Part shown: in pieces, positions 32,101-42,512 of the stretch
Numbering within the stretch: the stretch's first letter is position 1
Layout: each line of letters opens with the position of its first letter
Source of the DNA: Tritrichomonas musculus
Taxonomy: Eukaryota; Parabasalia; Tritrichomonadida; Tritrichomonadidae
DNA length: 64,000 bases
Assembly: GCA_039105265.1 (NCBI GenBank)
Contig: JAPFFF010000007.1
Coordinates: forward strand, 992,001-1,056,000
Direction: 5' to 3'
Notes under the pieces: generated by a model
Told to the model about the DNA's origin: nothing
Seen by the model: the letters and a program-made list of their open reading frames with translations, nothing else
Databases searched by the model: none
Made by a program: the position numbers and the translations under genes

Positions 32101-33455
32101 AGTCTGTCTTTTGTCATAGATGAGACAATATCAACAAATTGATAGTTCAGCATGTCTTTTTCAAGAGTTGCTGGAATCTCTCCCACAATATCGAGGTTCT
32201 TTATGAACTCTAGAAAAGTGTTTATACAATCATCATAGCTCTTAGGTGGATCATTTTTCCTGAGATTCATATCAAACTCTTCTTTCAACCTTTTCTTTAG
32301 ATCGAAGCTGCTTTCATCTTCTTTCTTTTCTTCATCAGATGATTGATTATGATAACTGCAAAGCTGGATGTCAACAGCTGCTATTAGGTCAGTCAAAAGT
32401 GAATTATTATGATATTCAAAAATTTTACCAAATATAGATTTCATTTCATGATAAAATTCAAAAGGAATTAAATTATCTTCAGAAAATTTTTCGAGTTCAA
32501 GCAATTGAAGCTTGATAGCATTTTCATAAAAATGCTGAATATCACCGCAATTTGAGAAAAATGAAGAGATTTTGATATTTTGATTTGGCAAATTTAAAAA
32601 CTCAATAAATTCATTGAACGATTTTAGAGCTTGATTAAGCTGGAATCCAATACGTGCATTGGATTCAATTTCATTGAGGATTGATGCAGCTTTGAGTTTA
32701 TTTATTGGACGAGAAATTAATTCACATCGAATGCTTAATATTGAATTCGTAATTATTTGATATTGCTCTGTATTTTTTTTTGTCCAAATGAGTGAACTTC
32801 GGAGTACTTCAAGATTCGATTTTATCGACTCACTGCACTGGTCATCGCTATTATCATCAACTTGAATTATATTATATAATAAATCAATTTTATCAAAACA
32901 ATATGTATAAAGACTTTTTAAAACTGATTCAAATATTGTAAATGAACTTTGATTTAGTTGAGCTATTAGAGTAAAATCTTCTTGCAAAATATTAGTCTTT
33001 TCATTAGCTAAATTCCTCATAAAAATAATTAATAAAGGAGAAAAAAAAGTGCCAATTGGATTAAATAATTCTTTGGGCAAATCAATTACTAATAACAATT
33101 CAATAAAATCAGCTATAAACTTATAATATAATGTTTCAAATTTGCTGGTAGATGTTGTTAAATATATGTTGGGGTTCTGAATTGCAATTTTTACTGGTTG
33201 CAAACTTTTTACAATTGTTTGAAAAAGCTCATAATATAACTTAATTGTTGATTGAGAAACATCAGGAACTGAAATAAAAGAATTATAAAACTGAGAATTT
33301 AAAATATTTAAAATTTGGCGAAGTTGAATCATTGATATTTGCAATGAATTAAAGCTAGAATTGATTTGTTCCCGTACTGTATGAAGCTCGGTGGCATGCG
33401 ATTTTTCATTACTTAAAAATGAGTAATCATTGATAATATTTGTAATCTCATTCAT
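29151..33455 (-). CDS. Large all-helical protein with C-terminal coiled coil, unknown
   Basis: 1434 residues without stops. The first 1150 or so residues read as long Leu/Ile/Phe-rich amphipathic helices with few glycines, like a helical-repeat or tethering-complex protein. Two Asn/Asp-rich linkers interrupt them. From about residue 1190 a coiled coil begins (IKEKEKKIELLNDELKKRQR and LKKQLSSINQDNLRLRDEI), then a basic Ser/Lys linker and a final helical block with KDIRPRGFTDTLIS. The ATG at 33453-33455 lies 5 bases after a TCATA initiator-like motif. I do not recognise a family; a cytoskeletal or vesicle-tethering role would be a guess from the architecture only. Confidence 0.8.
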   Translation of the reverse strand: MNEITNIINDYSFLSNEKSHATELHTVREQINSSFNSLQISMIQLRQILNILNSQFYNSFISVPDVSQSTIKLYYELFQTIVKSLQPVKIAIQNPNIYLTTSTSKFETLYYKFIADFIELLLVIDLPKELFNPIGTFFSPLLIIFMRNLANEKTNILQEDFTLIAQLNQSSFTIFESVLKSLYTYCFDKIDLLYNIIQVDDNSDDQCSESIKSNLEVLRSSLIWTKKNTEQYQIITNSILSIRCELISRPINKLKAASILNEIESNARIGFQLNQALKSFNEFIEFLNLPNQNIKISSFFSNCGDIQHFYENAIKLQLLELEKFSEDNLIPFEFYHEMKSIFGKIFEYHNNSLLTDLIAAVDIQLCSYHNQSSDEEKKEDESSFDLKKRLKEEFDMNLRKNDPPKSYDDCINTFLEFIKNLDIVGEIPATLEKDMLNYQFVDIVSSMTKDRLNCPIKSEIDQVTSIINDMRFLADKIITINSSNNCSNNYKSSMFLSTYICTIEILLLAKEKYKNSTDQFELIIQAFRELIPPPDMIRKIMNIDTRFHELEKASRMLINEPVAPNNTYTSNNDNKNENNDQQVNDASNIFFSSNDTITKLVTELELATLILSFIEKNENFIHLICCTEFSLNIWPPKNNSENEDYDEKELHFDENGYNASLTLLSLFKTDGFNFDHSPQFFINWIAFNFSIVNTRIQATDLINFVPFCDYSDLSGKIINCCTLIELYVRNNNSEEKVTAVESMKLSTLAVFTALSTSLRLDEIQLTKQILACIKESCSSTSTFKKINVLCHTVLTKIYSFAQLFEFFHYAKLMNQTKINSLTPIEIFNYSLEILKKLRSVVDAECLPFDFRESADNISQKISQIINDPEMNPRPLFFSQGGVVEEQLNVILSLLNEVRKIVNKFDISIFADQVSSYIDEIVSVYEREDQQNENDCKHTFSPDVFNSIFLLKTQMHELLLPNKTINKQILLIKIQLILENSEKIFPKLEKPLQDLYDFINISYVIYSIKTMLNLAYFSMSHYCRNGILFQNWFEGEFNENSIFCKEDENINTTFTNLMESVNNVVSGMTELENGINNILSEHNYYQEINNDNSNNPRMVMKINMLNDLNSTFQSLAADLKSRISKLNDRKIRPEVPQLEQECDELVRQFMSFPNQTPNLAKIYKKVGLKILPSSNQLVTKFESESIQLVLKDVTIKEKEKKIELLNDELKKRQRQINQNTENSIVDTKKKQRERSDQIIKLIKDAISDTNETATANTSNDNINYDDDNGDNIPPDDPNYETFQRLKKQLSSINQDNLRLRDEIRELQLHHNISREDQIELLMNKSINFQNPNTSKDFDVKHKSSSNKKDNDALNKRISQSIEKMKKKIQIDKKQGSSEASIIKLFKDIRPRGFTDTLISEDIYKSFTKSTRERADKIMKEWRSLRNDLALYEQES

Positions 33456-34257
33456 TATGAAATAGAATTTTTGAATTATATATGAATTTCAATGAAGGCT
33501 AATTAATGTATAATAATATTATGCTTTTTTTCAATTATTATTTATGATTATTTTTATTTATATTGTAATTCTTGATTATGCATATTATGTATGATTTAAA
33601 TATATTTTTAAACCATATTATATCAATCATGTACCAATATACATTTAATTTATTCGAATCATATATTTTTACATTGACCAAATATTATTTCAAAAAAATT
33701 GTTTCTTAAAATGACTAATTATGATTTATCATGATTTAAGATGTTATATTAGTCTATATGTATGCATCTTTTTTGGTGTCTGCATTTTTAGTTTTTGGAA
33801 ATTTAGGCATGGTACACAAAAGCTAGATTGAAATTGAAAATTAATTAATTAAAATATACATAAACTATATTACTCAAAATTTCATTGTTTTATTTTATAC
33901 AAAAAGAGCTCTTTATTGTATATATTTAAATAAAAACAATGGGGGTACTATTATTTTTTAAATAATATTTTGTTTTCTTTTCAAAGTAAAACATCATATT
34001 CATTTAGTCATATAATCATAAAAAATATCTTATGTATATTTTGAAATTAGGATGAGAAATACTAGTATTTTTAAAATCTTTGTTTTTTATTTTTCAATTA
34101 TAAAAATATGAGTTTTGAAAATAATCATCTGAAACTATGGAAAGAAATATATTTGTTTAAATGTGTGTGAAGTTTAAAAACAATTTAATATTCATAAAAT
34201 CAATATATAACTACAATAAAAAATGTGAGCATTGGTTCAAAATTGAAATTAAAATTC

Positions 34258-35141
34258 TACCGTATCTCAAAATTCTTCATAACACTCAGAATAACTACTG
34301 AACGCTATTGAGAGATATACTCAAATTTTATGAACATTACAAATTCTTTTTCTAAAGACCATTGAATTTTTAACAACTTTTTCAAGAGTCTTAGAAAAGA
34401 TTTTCAATATATCTCAAAATTTCAAAATGGATAAACATTTTGAATCTTGATTCTCTTTTCACAAAAAACAAAAGTGAAAAAAAGATATCAAAATAATAAA
34501 ATAAACAAAAAAGAAATAAAATAGGTAATAATTTAAAAATTTAGTATTAAAAAAAGATTATAAGAAAAAAAAAAAGAGAAAAAGTAACAAGTTTGAACTA
34601 GAAAAGCCTTAATTCGACAAAATTCTTCACATTGTTTTGGGATTTAGTTATGTTCAAAGATCATTCACTACTAAAAGAGAGGTAATCTCCAATTGAAGAG
34701 CTTATCTTACGCTCAGCTAATGCCTATTCGCTTTTTGATGAATCTTGATCCAGTTTTATTTGCTTTTCGTTGAATATTTTTCTTCGTTCGATTTGAATTT
34801 TGAAGCAGTTTGAAAATGATTTTGAGAACGATGCAATATAATTGCCCACTGAAGTCATTTGATGTAAATGCGCGATTGAAAATTGCTTTATTTGATTGGT
34901 TTGAGTAATCTTTTTCTTTATGTTTGGCTTTGCAAATAATGAAAACCGCTAGAAATTATCTCAAAAAGTTTCATCCGAATGCCTCTACTATAATATATAT
35001 ATGACCAAATAGTATAGTCTAATATAATAACACTATTGGCTTTTTGAATAATACTATTCAACCAATTCTGAACTGCTTTTCAAAAAGTCAGAAGTGTTCA
35101 GTAGTTATTCTAAGCGCTATGAAGTTATTTTATATACGGTA
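34258..35141. mobile_element. TIR-bounded element of about 0.88 kb with TA ends (mariner-like MITE or remnant)
   Basis: The left end TACCGTAT at 34258 and the right end ATACGGTA at 35134-35141 are inverted copies, and the match resumes further in: CAGAATAACTACTGAAC on the left is found inverted on the right as GTTCAGTAGTTATTC. Both ends abut TA, the duplication used by Tc1/mariner elements. The interior has no long open frame. The call as mariner-like rests only on the TA ends. Confidence 0.55.
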
Positions 35142-35411
35142 TTTATTTCAAAAACGATGATTTTGCCAAAATTAAAAAAAATAATATAACGCAACTGATA
35201 CATTAAGCTTGTAAAATATACCCAAATGTAAAAAAAAGACCTGGTCTTGGTGATTCTTTCTGGTCTTTTGGCGATTTTAATAAATCTTTTAAAAAGTTAT
35301 TTCTTATGAATTATTAAATAAAATGATTAAAAGATATTTGATTAAATAATAATTCAATTTACGAATCAACATTCAATAAATTCAATGAATTTATTTAATT
35401 ACTCGGCTATA

Positions 35412-35525
35412 TATATTCATAAAAATATAAATACTATTAATATTTCAATGCTTTATTTCAATGCATTATTTATTATTCGGCTATATACCCATGTTTTCAC
35501 CTTTGACTATGAGTTTTCCACTTTT
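35412..35525. repeat. Dispersed repeat block shared with 41399-41470
   Basis: A 42-bp segment at 35484-35525 (TATACCCATGTTTTCACC...) is an exact inverted copy of 41399-41440. A 34-bp segment at 35412-35445 (TATATTCATAAAAATATAAA...) is an exact direct copy of 41437-41470. The two parts therefore have different relative orientation in the two places. Confidence 0.85.
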
Positions 35526-37138
35526 GAAAGAAAACAGTGAAATGAGTATTTCAATTTTTTCTATATAGCATATCATTTATGATGTCATATTAATTTTTGA
35601 GAATATTCAAAATATGATCGTTGTGTAAAAAATACGTTATTTAAAAATTTTCACTTCATTTTTTCCTTTTTTTTTTAACAAATTTGTTTATTTCAGAAGC
35701 TCAAATATGAAACTTTTATATATTGCTTGATCCTCTTTTGTTTAATGGTAATAACTCAAAATTTTTGATTTTCCAATCATATTTGATTTACAAATATTTC
35801 GACCAATAAGATCAATTGAAAAGTCAAAATAAAAAATGAAAATACTGTATTTATAAATTTTTAGATAAACATATGATCACCAAAATCTTACATTTTTGGT
35901 TCAAAAAGTTCAATATTCATATCCATTTTTATAGCCATTGAAGCATTTTCGACAAATTTGTTTTTTTAAAATTTTTTATTTATTGGAAGAATTTTTCAAA
36001 AAACAAAAAAAAGTGATTTTTAATTTTTCATCGACCATATTATTTCTTTTTTATCACAACGGTTTTTTGGATTCATGAAAAATAAACATGATATTTATTT
36101 ATCACAAGAGTTAAACTCTTTTTTTTTTTTAGTTATTTTAAAATGATAATTAAAAATAATAATTCGGAAAATTTTATGAATAGCTTTATATTAATATTTG
36201 ATCTATTTTAAGAAAAGAGAAACTATTAATTAGCATAATTTTATAATGATTTATACTCTCATTAAGTCATCATCAAAGAAAAAAAATCATTATATCACTG
36301 CTTTTAAAAATTGTTTTTTCATTGTTAATAATAATTTTTTATATATTTAAGAAATTTAACAAATAATAAAAATATCGTTTTTCAAATAAAAAACAATGAG
36401 ATATTATTAAAAAAAATATGAATTTTAGATACTCAATTATTCAATGATAAAATCATTGAAAAAGATGCAACTATCAATAATTCACAATTTCTAATTTAAA
36501 ATATTCAAAAATTCAGATAAATCGCATTGTTACTCCATTTTAAATCATATTTTCATATTCATTTCACATCATAACTTGAACTAATTATCAAATAAAAAGC
36601 TTCTCTTTTATTTGGAATATTAAAATTAGTATTAATTCAGACTATTTTTATTATTATTTTATTTATTTAAAAATATATAATAAACATTTTTTAATAGTAT
36701 CAATTTAAACTAAAAGACTATTTGAAAAATCAGAAAAAACTTTTTTCATGAACAAAAATAAAAAATAAATTTTTTTTTCAAATTAAAAAATGAATTAAAA
36801 CTGCTATTTAACTTAATTCAAGTTTTATTTTGCTTTTAAATTATTTTTTAAACTTTCTTTTTCACTTAGTAAAAAAAAAAAAAAAAAAAAAAAAATGATG
36901 AGTAAGAGCCATGAAAGATAAATTTTAACAAGCCGTGTTTGATTTTTCACCATATAATTCACCTTCTGAAGTCGAAATTTGAAATAGTTAAAAAAAAGAA
37001 AAATATATATATATATTAAAATGAAATTATTTTTAAATAATATTTCTTATGAATTTTATTCATTTATGATTTATATTCTTAATTGGTATTATTTAAAAAA
37101 TAAAAATCAAAGATAAAGATAAAAATTTATTAAAATAA

Positions 37139-39391
37139 TTAAGAAGAATTGTCTTCATCACTAGATGGATGGTAATCAGTGTCATCGGTATTTGTTATTT
37201 CTTCTAATTCATCTGATGATTCAGTATTTACATTAGATGATAACTCATTATCGTTTGAGAATCCAGGAATTTTCCACCCCTCTTCGAGAACCTTTATGTT
37301 CATTCTCTTCCAAATATTTTTCAGCATTTTATAAATATATTTATATCTCGCAATGTCTTCTGGTATTGCATTTTTTTTTTCATAATTTGCTATTTCTTTT
37401 TTTAATACACCAAATACTCTGATGTCGAGGGGCTGGTACTTACCAGTCCCACATGCTGGCACATAAATTAATTTGATTCCTAACCTTTTAGCTTCTTTTC
37501 TGACTTCCTTATCAAGGTGGGATTTGTAAACGTCAAAAACAAGTGCAAATGGCTCATCATTCATTTTCTTTGAGAGCCATTTCAGATATTTCACCATGAC
37601 TTCTCTATTTGTCCATCCACTTGGTGAATGGACAATTAATTCCTTATCTTCTTCTTCTTTCTCTTCATCTATTTCACTGTTCCATTCTTCCTCTTCTTCT
37701 TCTTCTTCTGTGTCTTCAACTCCATACTTCTTCTCTGATAATTTAGTTTTTCCCTTGGCTACAATAACCAAGGGAATTCTTTGTTCTAACTGCATTTGAA
37801 TCGATGCAATAACTGTTGTTCCCTCTTTTGCATTAAACTTCTCCCCTCTAACAACTTCTCTTGTTTCTTGATTTTTAATGCCGACTACTTTTTGTTCAAA
37901 ATTGTAAGTATGGATGAAGGTTTCATCCATATTGATTATTCTTGATGCTCCATATTTTGCTACTGCTTTTGCAAGAGCTTTTAAGTATTTTTTAACAAAT
38001 CTCATATTAACCTCTCCTCGCCTTTCGTTATGAGGTTTGCGCATACTAAGTCCATGTCTATCTAAAAACCGCCTGCACCAAGATAAGCTAGCTGAAAAAT
38101 TTCGCATTTGAACCTCGTTCATTAGTATATGTGGTGTATCACTTGCGATATCGAATAAACTTTGAACCTTTTCTTCAAAATTAGAGATAATAATTTCTCC
38201 ATTTTCGTCGAAAGGCCATTTATGTTGGCGAATAGATTTGATTATAAGATATCTTGTTGCCAAAGAAATTGGACTATAATATTTCTTAATGGCCATCCCA
38301 GCAACATCTAATAAGGTAACGACTTCTTTGTTATTTATTCTTTTGATAATTTCTGTGGCCATTTCGTTTTCCTCAAAATCAGAAAATGATCCAAGAAGCA
38401 TTGTGTTGAAGTTATAACTTTTTATTGTTTCTTTATGGCGAAGGACCATGTCGCTTTTCGGTAAGGATCTGAATTTATCGTAACATTGTTTTCCAGATCT
38501 TCCAACCATATGCTTCGATACCTTGATCCAATCTATATTATGCTTATTAGAAAGTATTTCTCCTGTTGAAAGGCCCCGATTTATAACATTTATTAGTTTA
38601 TCAGTTTCGTCAGATGACCAAGGACCATTCATGCATATCAGTCCATTTTGAGGAATACGATATTGTTTATTGTATTTTAAATCTTCATCTTTCACAATAT
38701 CGTATTCCAAGTTTAACAGATCAATTATGTTATTGAAATTAAAATTACTTTTTCCTCTAGATTTTATTAATGTGAATGCAGTCTGGCAAATGTTTTTGAA
38801 TGATTTTAAACTAACTTTATTAAGTCCTTTGTAATGCTTTTCCATCTCTTTCTTCAATGATTTATAATTGTTGTATGAATGTAAAAGGTGTGCTTCATAA
38901 CATTTTTCCAAAAATTCATCCGTTACTATGAAATGCTGAGATTCATAATTTGCATTTGAATTATCTGTGTTATTAATAATACTTAACGACGAATTAGGCT
39001 GGATTGAAGGATTTGTAAATGAATTTGGCTGTCCAATACTAGATTTGATTTGGACTTGAGGAAGAGTAAAATATTGATGACTCAAAGATTGCGAAGTATT
39101 CTCTGTGTTATTATTAATAATACTTAACGACGAATTAGGCTGTCCAATACTAGATTTGATTTGGACTTGAGGAAGAGTAAAATATTGATGACAAAAAGAC
39201 TGCGAAATATTTTGATTTTGCTGATTCTTCTTTGAGTTTAGAAGGTCTTGAAAAGAGCTTATTAGATTTTGCGCAGAACTGTTTTGAGGCTTTGATAATA
39301 TGTCATCGAAATGTTCTTCGCTATTGTCTGAATTATCATCTAGGAACCTGTATAGAGAAGCAAATGCTTGTAAAACATTACGTGAACTCAT
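37139..39391 (-). CDS. pogo/Tigger-like DDE transposase with Myb/SANT domain
   Basis: 750 residues, fully open. A Myb/SANT-like domain lies at about 255-310 (WSSDETDKLINVI...W..VSKHMVGRSGKQCYDKF). A helix-turn-helix-type region follows (SASLSWCRRFLDRHGLS, typical of the CENP-B/pogo DNA-binding half). The DDE_1 catalytic core has D489 in NMDETF, D620 in FDVYKSH and D656 in YQPLDIRVFG, so the last two acids are 35 residues apart, as in pogo-type DDD enzymes. An acidic insert (EDTEEEEEEEEW) splits the core between the first two acids. The N-terminus has a near-exact internal duplication of about 28 residues (HQYFTLPQVQIKSSIGQPNS). The protein would cut and paste a TA-targeting DNA transposon; a domesticated host role is the alternative, since clean terminal repeats were not found. 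Confidence 0.85.
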   Translation of the reverse strand: MSSRNVLQAFASLYRFLDDNSDNSEEHFDDILSKPQNSSAQNLISSFQDLLNSKKNQQNQNISQSFCHQYFTLPQVQIKSSIGQPNSSLSIINNNTENTSQSLSHQYFTLPQVQIKSSIGQPNSFTNPSIQPNSSLSIINNTDNSNANYESQHFIVTDEFLEKCYEAHLLHSYNNYKSLKKEMEKHYKGLNKVSLKSFKNICQTAFTLIKSRGKSNFNFNNIIDLLNLEYDIVKDEDLKYNKQYRIPQNGLICMNGPWSSDETDKLINVINRGLSTGEILSNKHNIDWIKVSKHMVGRSGKQCYDKFRSLPKSDMVLRHKETIKSYNFNTMLLGSFSDFEENEMATEIIKRINNKEVVTLLDVAGMAIKKYYSPISLATRYLIIKSIRQHKWPFDENGEIIISNFEEKVQSLFDIASDTPHILMNEVQMRNFSASLSWCRRFLDRHGLSMRKPHNERRGEVNMRFVKKYLKALAKAVAKYGASRIINMDETFIHTYNFEQKVVGIKNQETREVVRGEKFNAKEGTTVIASIQMQLEQRIPLVIVAKGKTKLSEKKYGVEDTEEEEEEEEWNSEIDEEKEEEDKELIVHSPSGWTNREVMVKYLKWLSKKMNDEPFALVFDVYKSHLDKEVRKEAKRLGIKLIYVPACGTGKYQPLDIRVFGVLKKEIANYEKKNAIPEDIARYKYIYKMLKNIWKRMNIKVLEEGWKIPGFSNDNELSSNVNTESSDELEEITNTDDTDYHPSSDEDNSS
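38980..39200 (-). repeat. In-gene direct duplication near the transposase N-terminus
   Basis: The stretch encoding SLSHQYFTLPQVQIKSS and following SIGQPNS occurs twice (about 39017-39080 and 39138-39200) with nearly identical DNA, as does the flanking NSSLSIINN segment. It indicates a recent in-frame duplication. Confidence 0.85.
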
Positions 39392-39669
39392 TATTTATTA
39401 TATTATTTCTTAAATTAATTTAAGAAAAACCAAAATATCTAAAGTGAGAGAAATAAAGGGGGTCAATTCAAAAAATAATTAATTTCAAGGGAAAACGATA
39501 ATAAAAATTTATTTTGAGAAAAAAATATTTGAAAAATTTTTTTTTCTTAAAATTATATTTTCTGAAAAAATATTCAATTTTTTCTTAACTTGATCGTCAA
39601 CCCCTATTTTATTGAATGTGACCCCTATTTTTTTGGGGCACTTTATAATAGAAATTATATTTCATATCA

Positions 39670-39677
39670 CTGCCGCT
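39670..39677. repeat. Left 8-bp target duplication CTGCCGCT
   Basis: Identical to 40583-40590 on the far side of the TIR element. Confidence 0.8.
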
Positions 39678-40582
39678 AGAGGTGAGGCTGCGAAAATTTT
39701 TGGTATTTTTTAATAATATTAATACATATTATTTTATTCCAGAATTAAATGCTATTTATGATAATTTCACTAATATTTTTTTCAGATTTTTAGCTATAAA
39801 TCTATTTTTAAAATTGAATAGCATCTATCTTATTATAATTTCAATTTTATCTTAATAAAAAAATTCTATTTACTCAAAATAATAAATAATTTAATTATCA
39901 ATATTTAATATATAGATGTGAATATAATATTAAAATCTTCGACTAAGAATTATAAATCAAAATAATGATTTTTTATGACTTAACTAACTATCATCTAATT
40001 ATAAGCATGATTTTTTTGGTAAATTATTGATAAATATTAAAATAAATACTTATTGTGAGGTTGATACCAAAATAAAAACAAATGAAATTATTTAGATATT
40101 TGTGAAGTTTACATCATTAACGTATATAGAATTATATTCAATATTAAACCTCAATCCTAGCTAAAATTGTAAAAAATTTTTTAAAAATATTTTGATATGT
40201 TTGCCAGCACCAGATAAGTTAAGAGATAAACTATAGTTATCCCTTTGGTCTTTAATATAGAAGAAAATTTCTCTTTAAATTGAAAAATATTTTTTTGAAT
40301 TTTGACCAAAAACGCATTCATTGAATAGCTTTCTTATTAAAAAATAGATATCATCTATATACAAATGAAATTTAATGGTTGAAAAGAAAAAATAATGACG
40401 AATATATGAATTATGACATTTTGAAATATCAATACAATTTCAATTTTTTTTGATTAAATCTGAAAAAAAGTATATGATATGAAAAGGTAACAAAACCATA
40501 ATACTATATTTTTAATTTATTTTTAATTTTGTTGATTATTATTCCTAAAAAAGTTCATTTAAAATTTCGCAGTCTCACCTCT
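39678..40582. mobile_element. 905-bp non-autonomous TIR element with 8-bp duplication (hAT-like)
   Basis: The ends read inwards AGAGGTGAGGCTGCGAAA on the left and AGAGGTGAGACTGCGAAA on the right, and CTGCCGCT is duplicated outside both. An 8-bp duplication suits hAT elements; the ends alone do not prove the superfamily. There is no open frame, so it is non-autonomous. Its right 450 bp recur inverted at 48010-48463. Confidence 0.82.
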
Positions 40583-40590
40583 CTGCCGCT
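40583..40590. repeat. Right 8-bp target duplication CTGCCGCT
   Basis: Identical to 39670-39677. Confidence 0.8.
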
Positions 40591-42036
40591 AGGTTTATCT
40601 TAATTTATTACTCACATTTTGCTAGATTTGGTTTTGAATTAATCTGGCTTTGATTATTTTTGGTTTGTCTTTGATTAATTAATTCTAAATTCAAAAATTT
40701 TAAATTATTAGATAATTCATCACCGGAAAATTTTTGTGAAATCAAAAAGTAAAATAAATTTGTGTATTGATGTACATTCAGTATGAAGATGATCTTCGTT
40801 TGCTTTGAGTTTTAAATTTAAAAATTTTAAATTGTTAGATAATTCATCACTTAAACATAATTTTTTGAAATCAAATAGTAAAATACATTTGTGTATTAAT
40901 GTACATTTAGTATGAAGATGTTCTTCGTTTGTTTTGAATTCATTAGATCATAAAAATAAATTTATATTTGGTACTTTTTTACCTTGTTAAAAGTATCACT
41001 TTTTTACCGTGAAAATACGATTTCTATTGCAATCTATTACTATTAGCTCAATTTAACAGAATTTTGTCTGATCCTTTGGCCTTCATCTAATTGATAATCC
41101 CTATTGAATTTGAAAGATAAAATTTGAATATCATCTTTCAAATATTCAAATATTATCATTCTAAATAAATATATTTTCAATTATCTTTATTTCATCCAAT
41201 TAAAATTATAAATTTATATGATTTTTAGTTTAAATATATATTGATAAAAATAATATTCCCTTTTAATTTTACCAAAATTTAAAAATAACCAAATAATTCA
41301 TGAAAAAAGAAATGTCAATTCACTTTTAACTTAATTTCATTATCTTCATGAAATTATATCAAAAAAAGATGAAGTGACATGAATTGAATAAACCTAAGAA
41401 AAGTGGAAAACTCATAGTCAAAGGTGAAAACATGGGTATATTCATAAAAATATAAATACTATTAATATTTTAAATACATTTTATATCGGTATATATTTAA
41501 AATATGAATGAAAAAAAATTTATTTTCAATTGAAAAAATGCTTTTATTGATTTTATTATATATTTATATCTTTTTTTTTTATTTATTTTATAAATGATAT
41601 TTTGAAAGCTTTACAAATCACCATCGCCAAAAAAACCGTTTTGGTGATCTCCAAAATATATGTAAACTATTCAAAATTGAATGCTGTCGCCAAAAACCCA
41701 AGACCTGGGCTTTTGGTGAAATCGGTTATTTGGCTTTTCATCGTCAATATAAATGAGCTTTTTATTATTATTTTATATGATATATTATACAAATCATACA
41801 ATTATTTTGTAATATTCAAAAAATAACAATTTTTTACTGAGAAAATCTTATCGATTATTAATATGACTTTTGATAAAACTCATTTAATTCCTCTTTCAAA
41901 TAATTCAATGGTTTATGACAATAATAAATATTAATAAAATTTATTTGACAATAATATGGTTACATTTGGTGATTTTTAAAACCCAAAAAACGTTTATTTC
42001 ACCAAATTTACAAGCTTAGATACATATATAAATTAA

Positions 42037-42383
42037 GGTTCTCCTTCCCAAAAAAAAATGTAAATTATTCAATATTGAATTAACTCATAGAATAAATAAT
42101 TCAATAGAGTATTATTCGGAAAAAGTTTTGGTGAAAAATAAAAATATTTGGCCTCAACGATTAAATCTTATTTTATTCAAAATTTTATTGATTTTTAATT
42201 CTATGATTTCTATCTGTAAAAAAACAAAATCGATAAGATTTCATAAAAATATTATTATCAAATCATTTGAAATATATATCTATATAAATTTCATATTTTA
42301 ATTCATTTTTAAAAACGATATTTATGTATATTTTATTTGTGAAATCTCATTGAATTTAATCTTTTGAATTTGAAAGGAGAACC
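42037..42383. mobile_element. 347-bp MITE flanked by TTAA
   Basis: The left end TTAA + GGTTCTCCTT (42033-42046) and the right end AAGGAGAACC + TTAA (42374-42387) are exact inverted copies with TTAA outside each. TTAA duplications are used by piggyBac and Kolobok-type elements. The interior is AT-rich with no open frame. Confidence 0.75.
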
Positions 42384-42502
42384 TTAAATAATAATGATTT
42401 TATTCATAAAATATCAATCAATTTAATTTTTCTGAAACAAACGATCATTTTTCTAATAATTGCTTTGAAAAAAAGGCGGTATTTTTGATAAAAGATATTT
42501 AA

Positions 42503-42507
42503 TCATA
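42503..42507 (+). promoter_or_regulatory. Initiator-like TCATA before the three-repeat Myb gene
   Basis: TCATA with the presumed +1 A at 42505, 8 bases before the ATG. Confidence 0.45.
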
Positions 42508-42512
42508 AATTC

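Larger units (their letters stand above)
33456..37138. other. 3.7-kb AT-rich intergenic region with element remnants
   Basis: No coding region can be supported. Contents are one TIR-bounded element (34258-35141), a block of shared dispersed repeats (35412-35525), and very AT-rich sequence with a run of about 25 A near 36870. From 36100 to 37138 I see nothing else. Confidence 0.5.
39392..42502. other. 3.1-kb intergenic region made largely of elements
   Basis: Upstream of the pogo-like gene, the 905-bp TIR element (39678-40582), then an AT-rich stretch with two imperfect 110-bp direct copies around 40690-40790 and 40810-40930 (shared GATAATTCATCAC and TGTACATTTAGTATGAAGATG-like blocks), the shared repeat at 41399-41470, GCCAAAA/TTTTGGTGA inverted motifs at 41615-41740, and a TTAA-flanked MITE. 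No gene is supported. Confidence 0.5.

Noticed and set aside
40680-40935. Two imperfect direct copies of about 110 bp as an element
   Set aside because: No inverted ends or duplication are visible; noted only as a local duplication.
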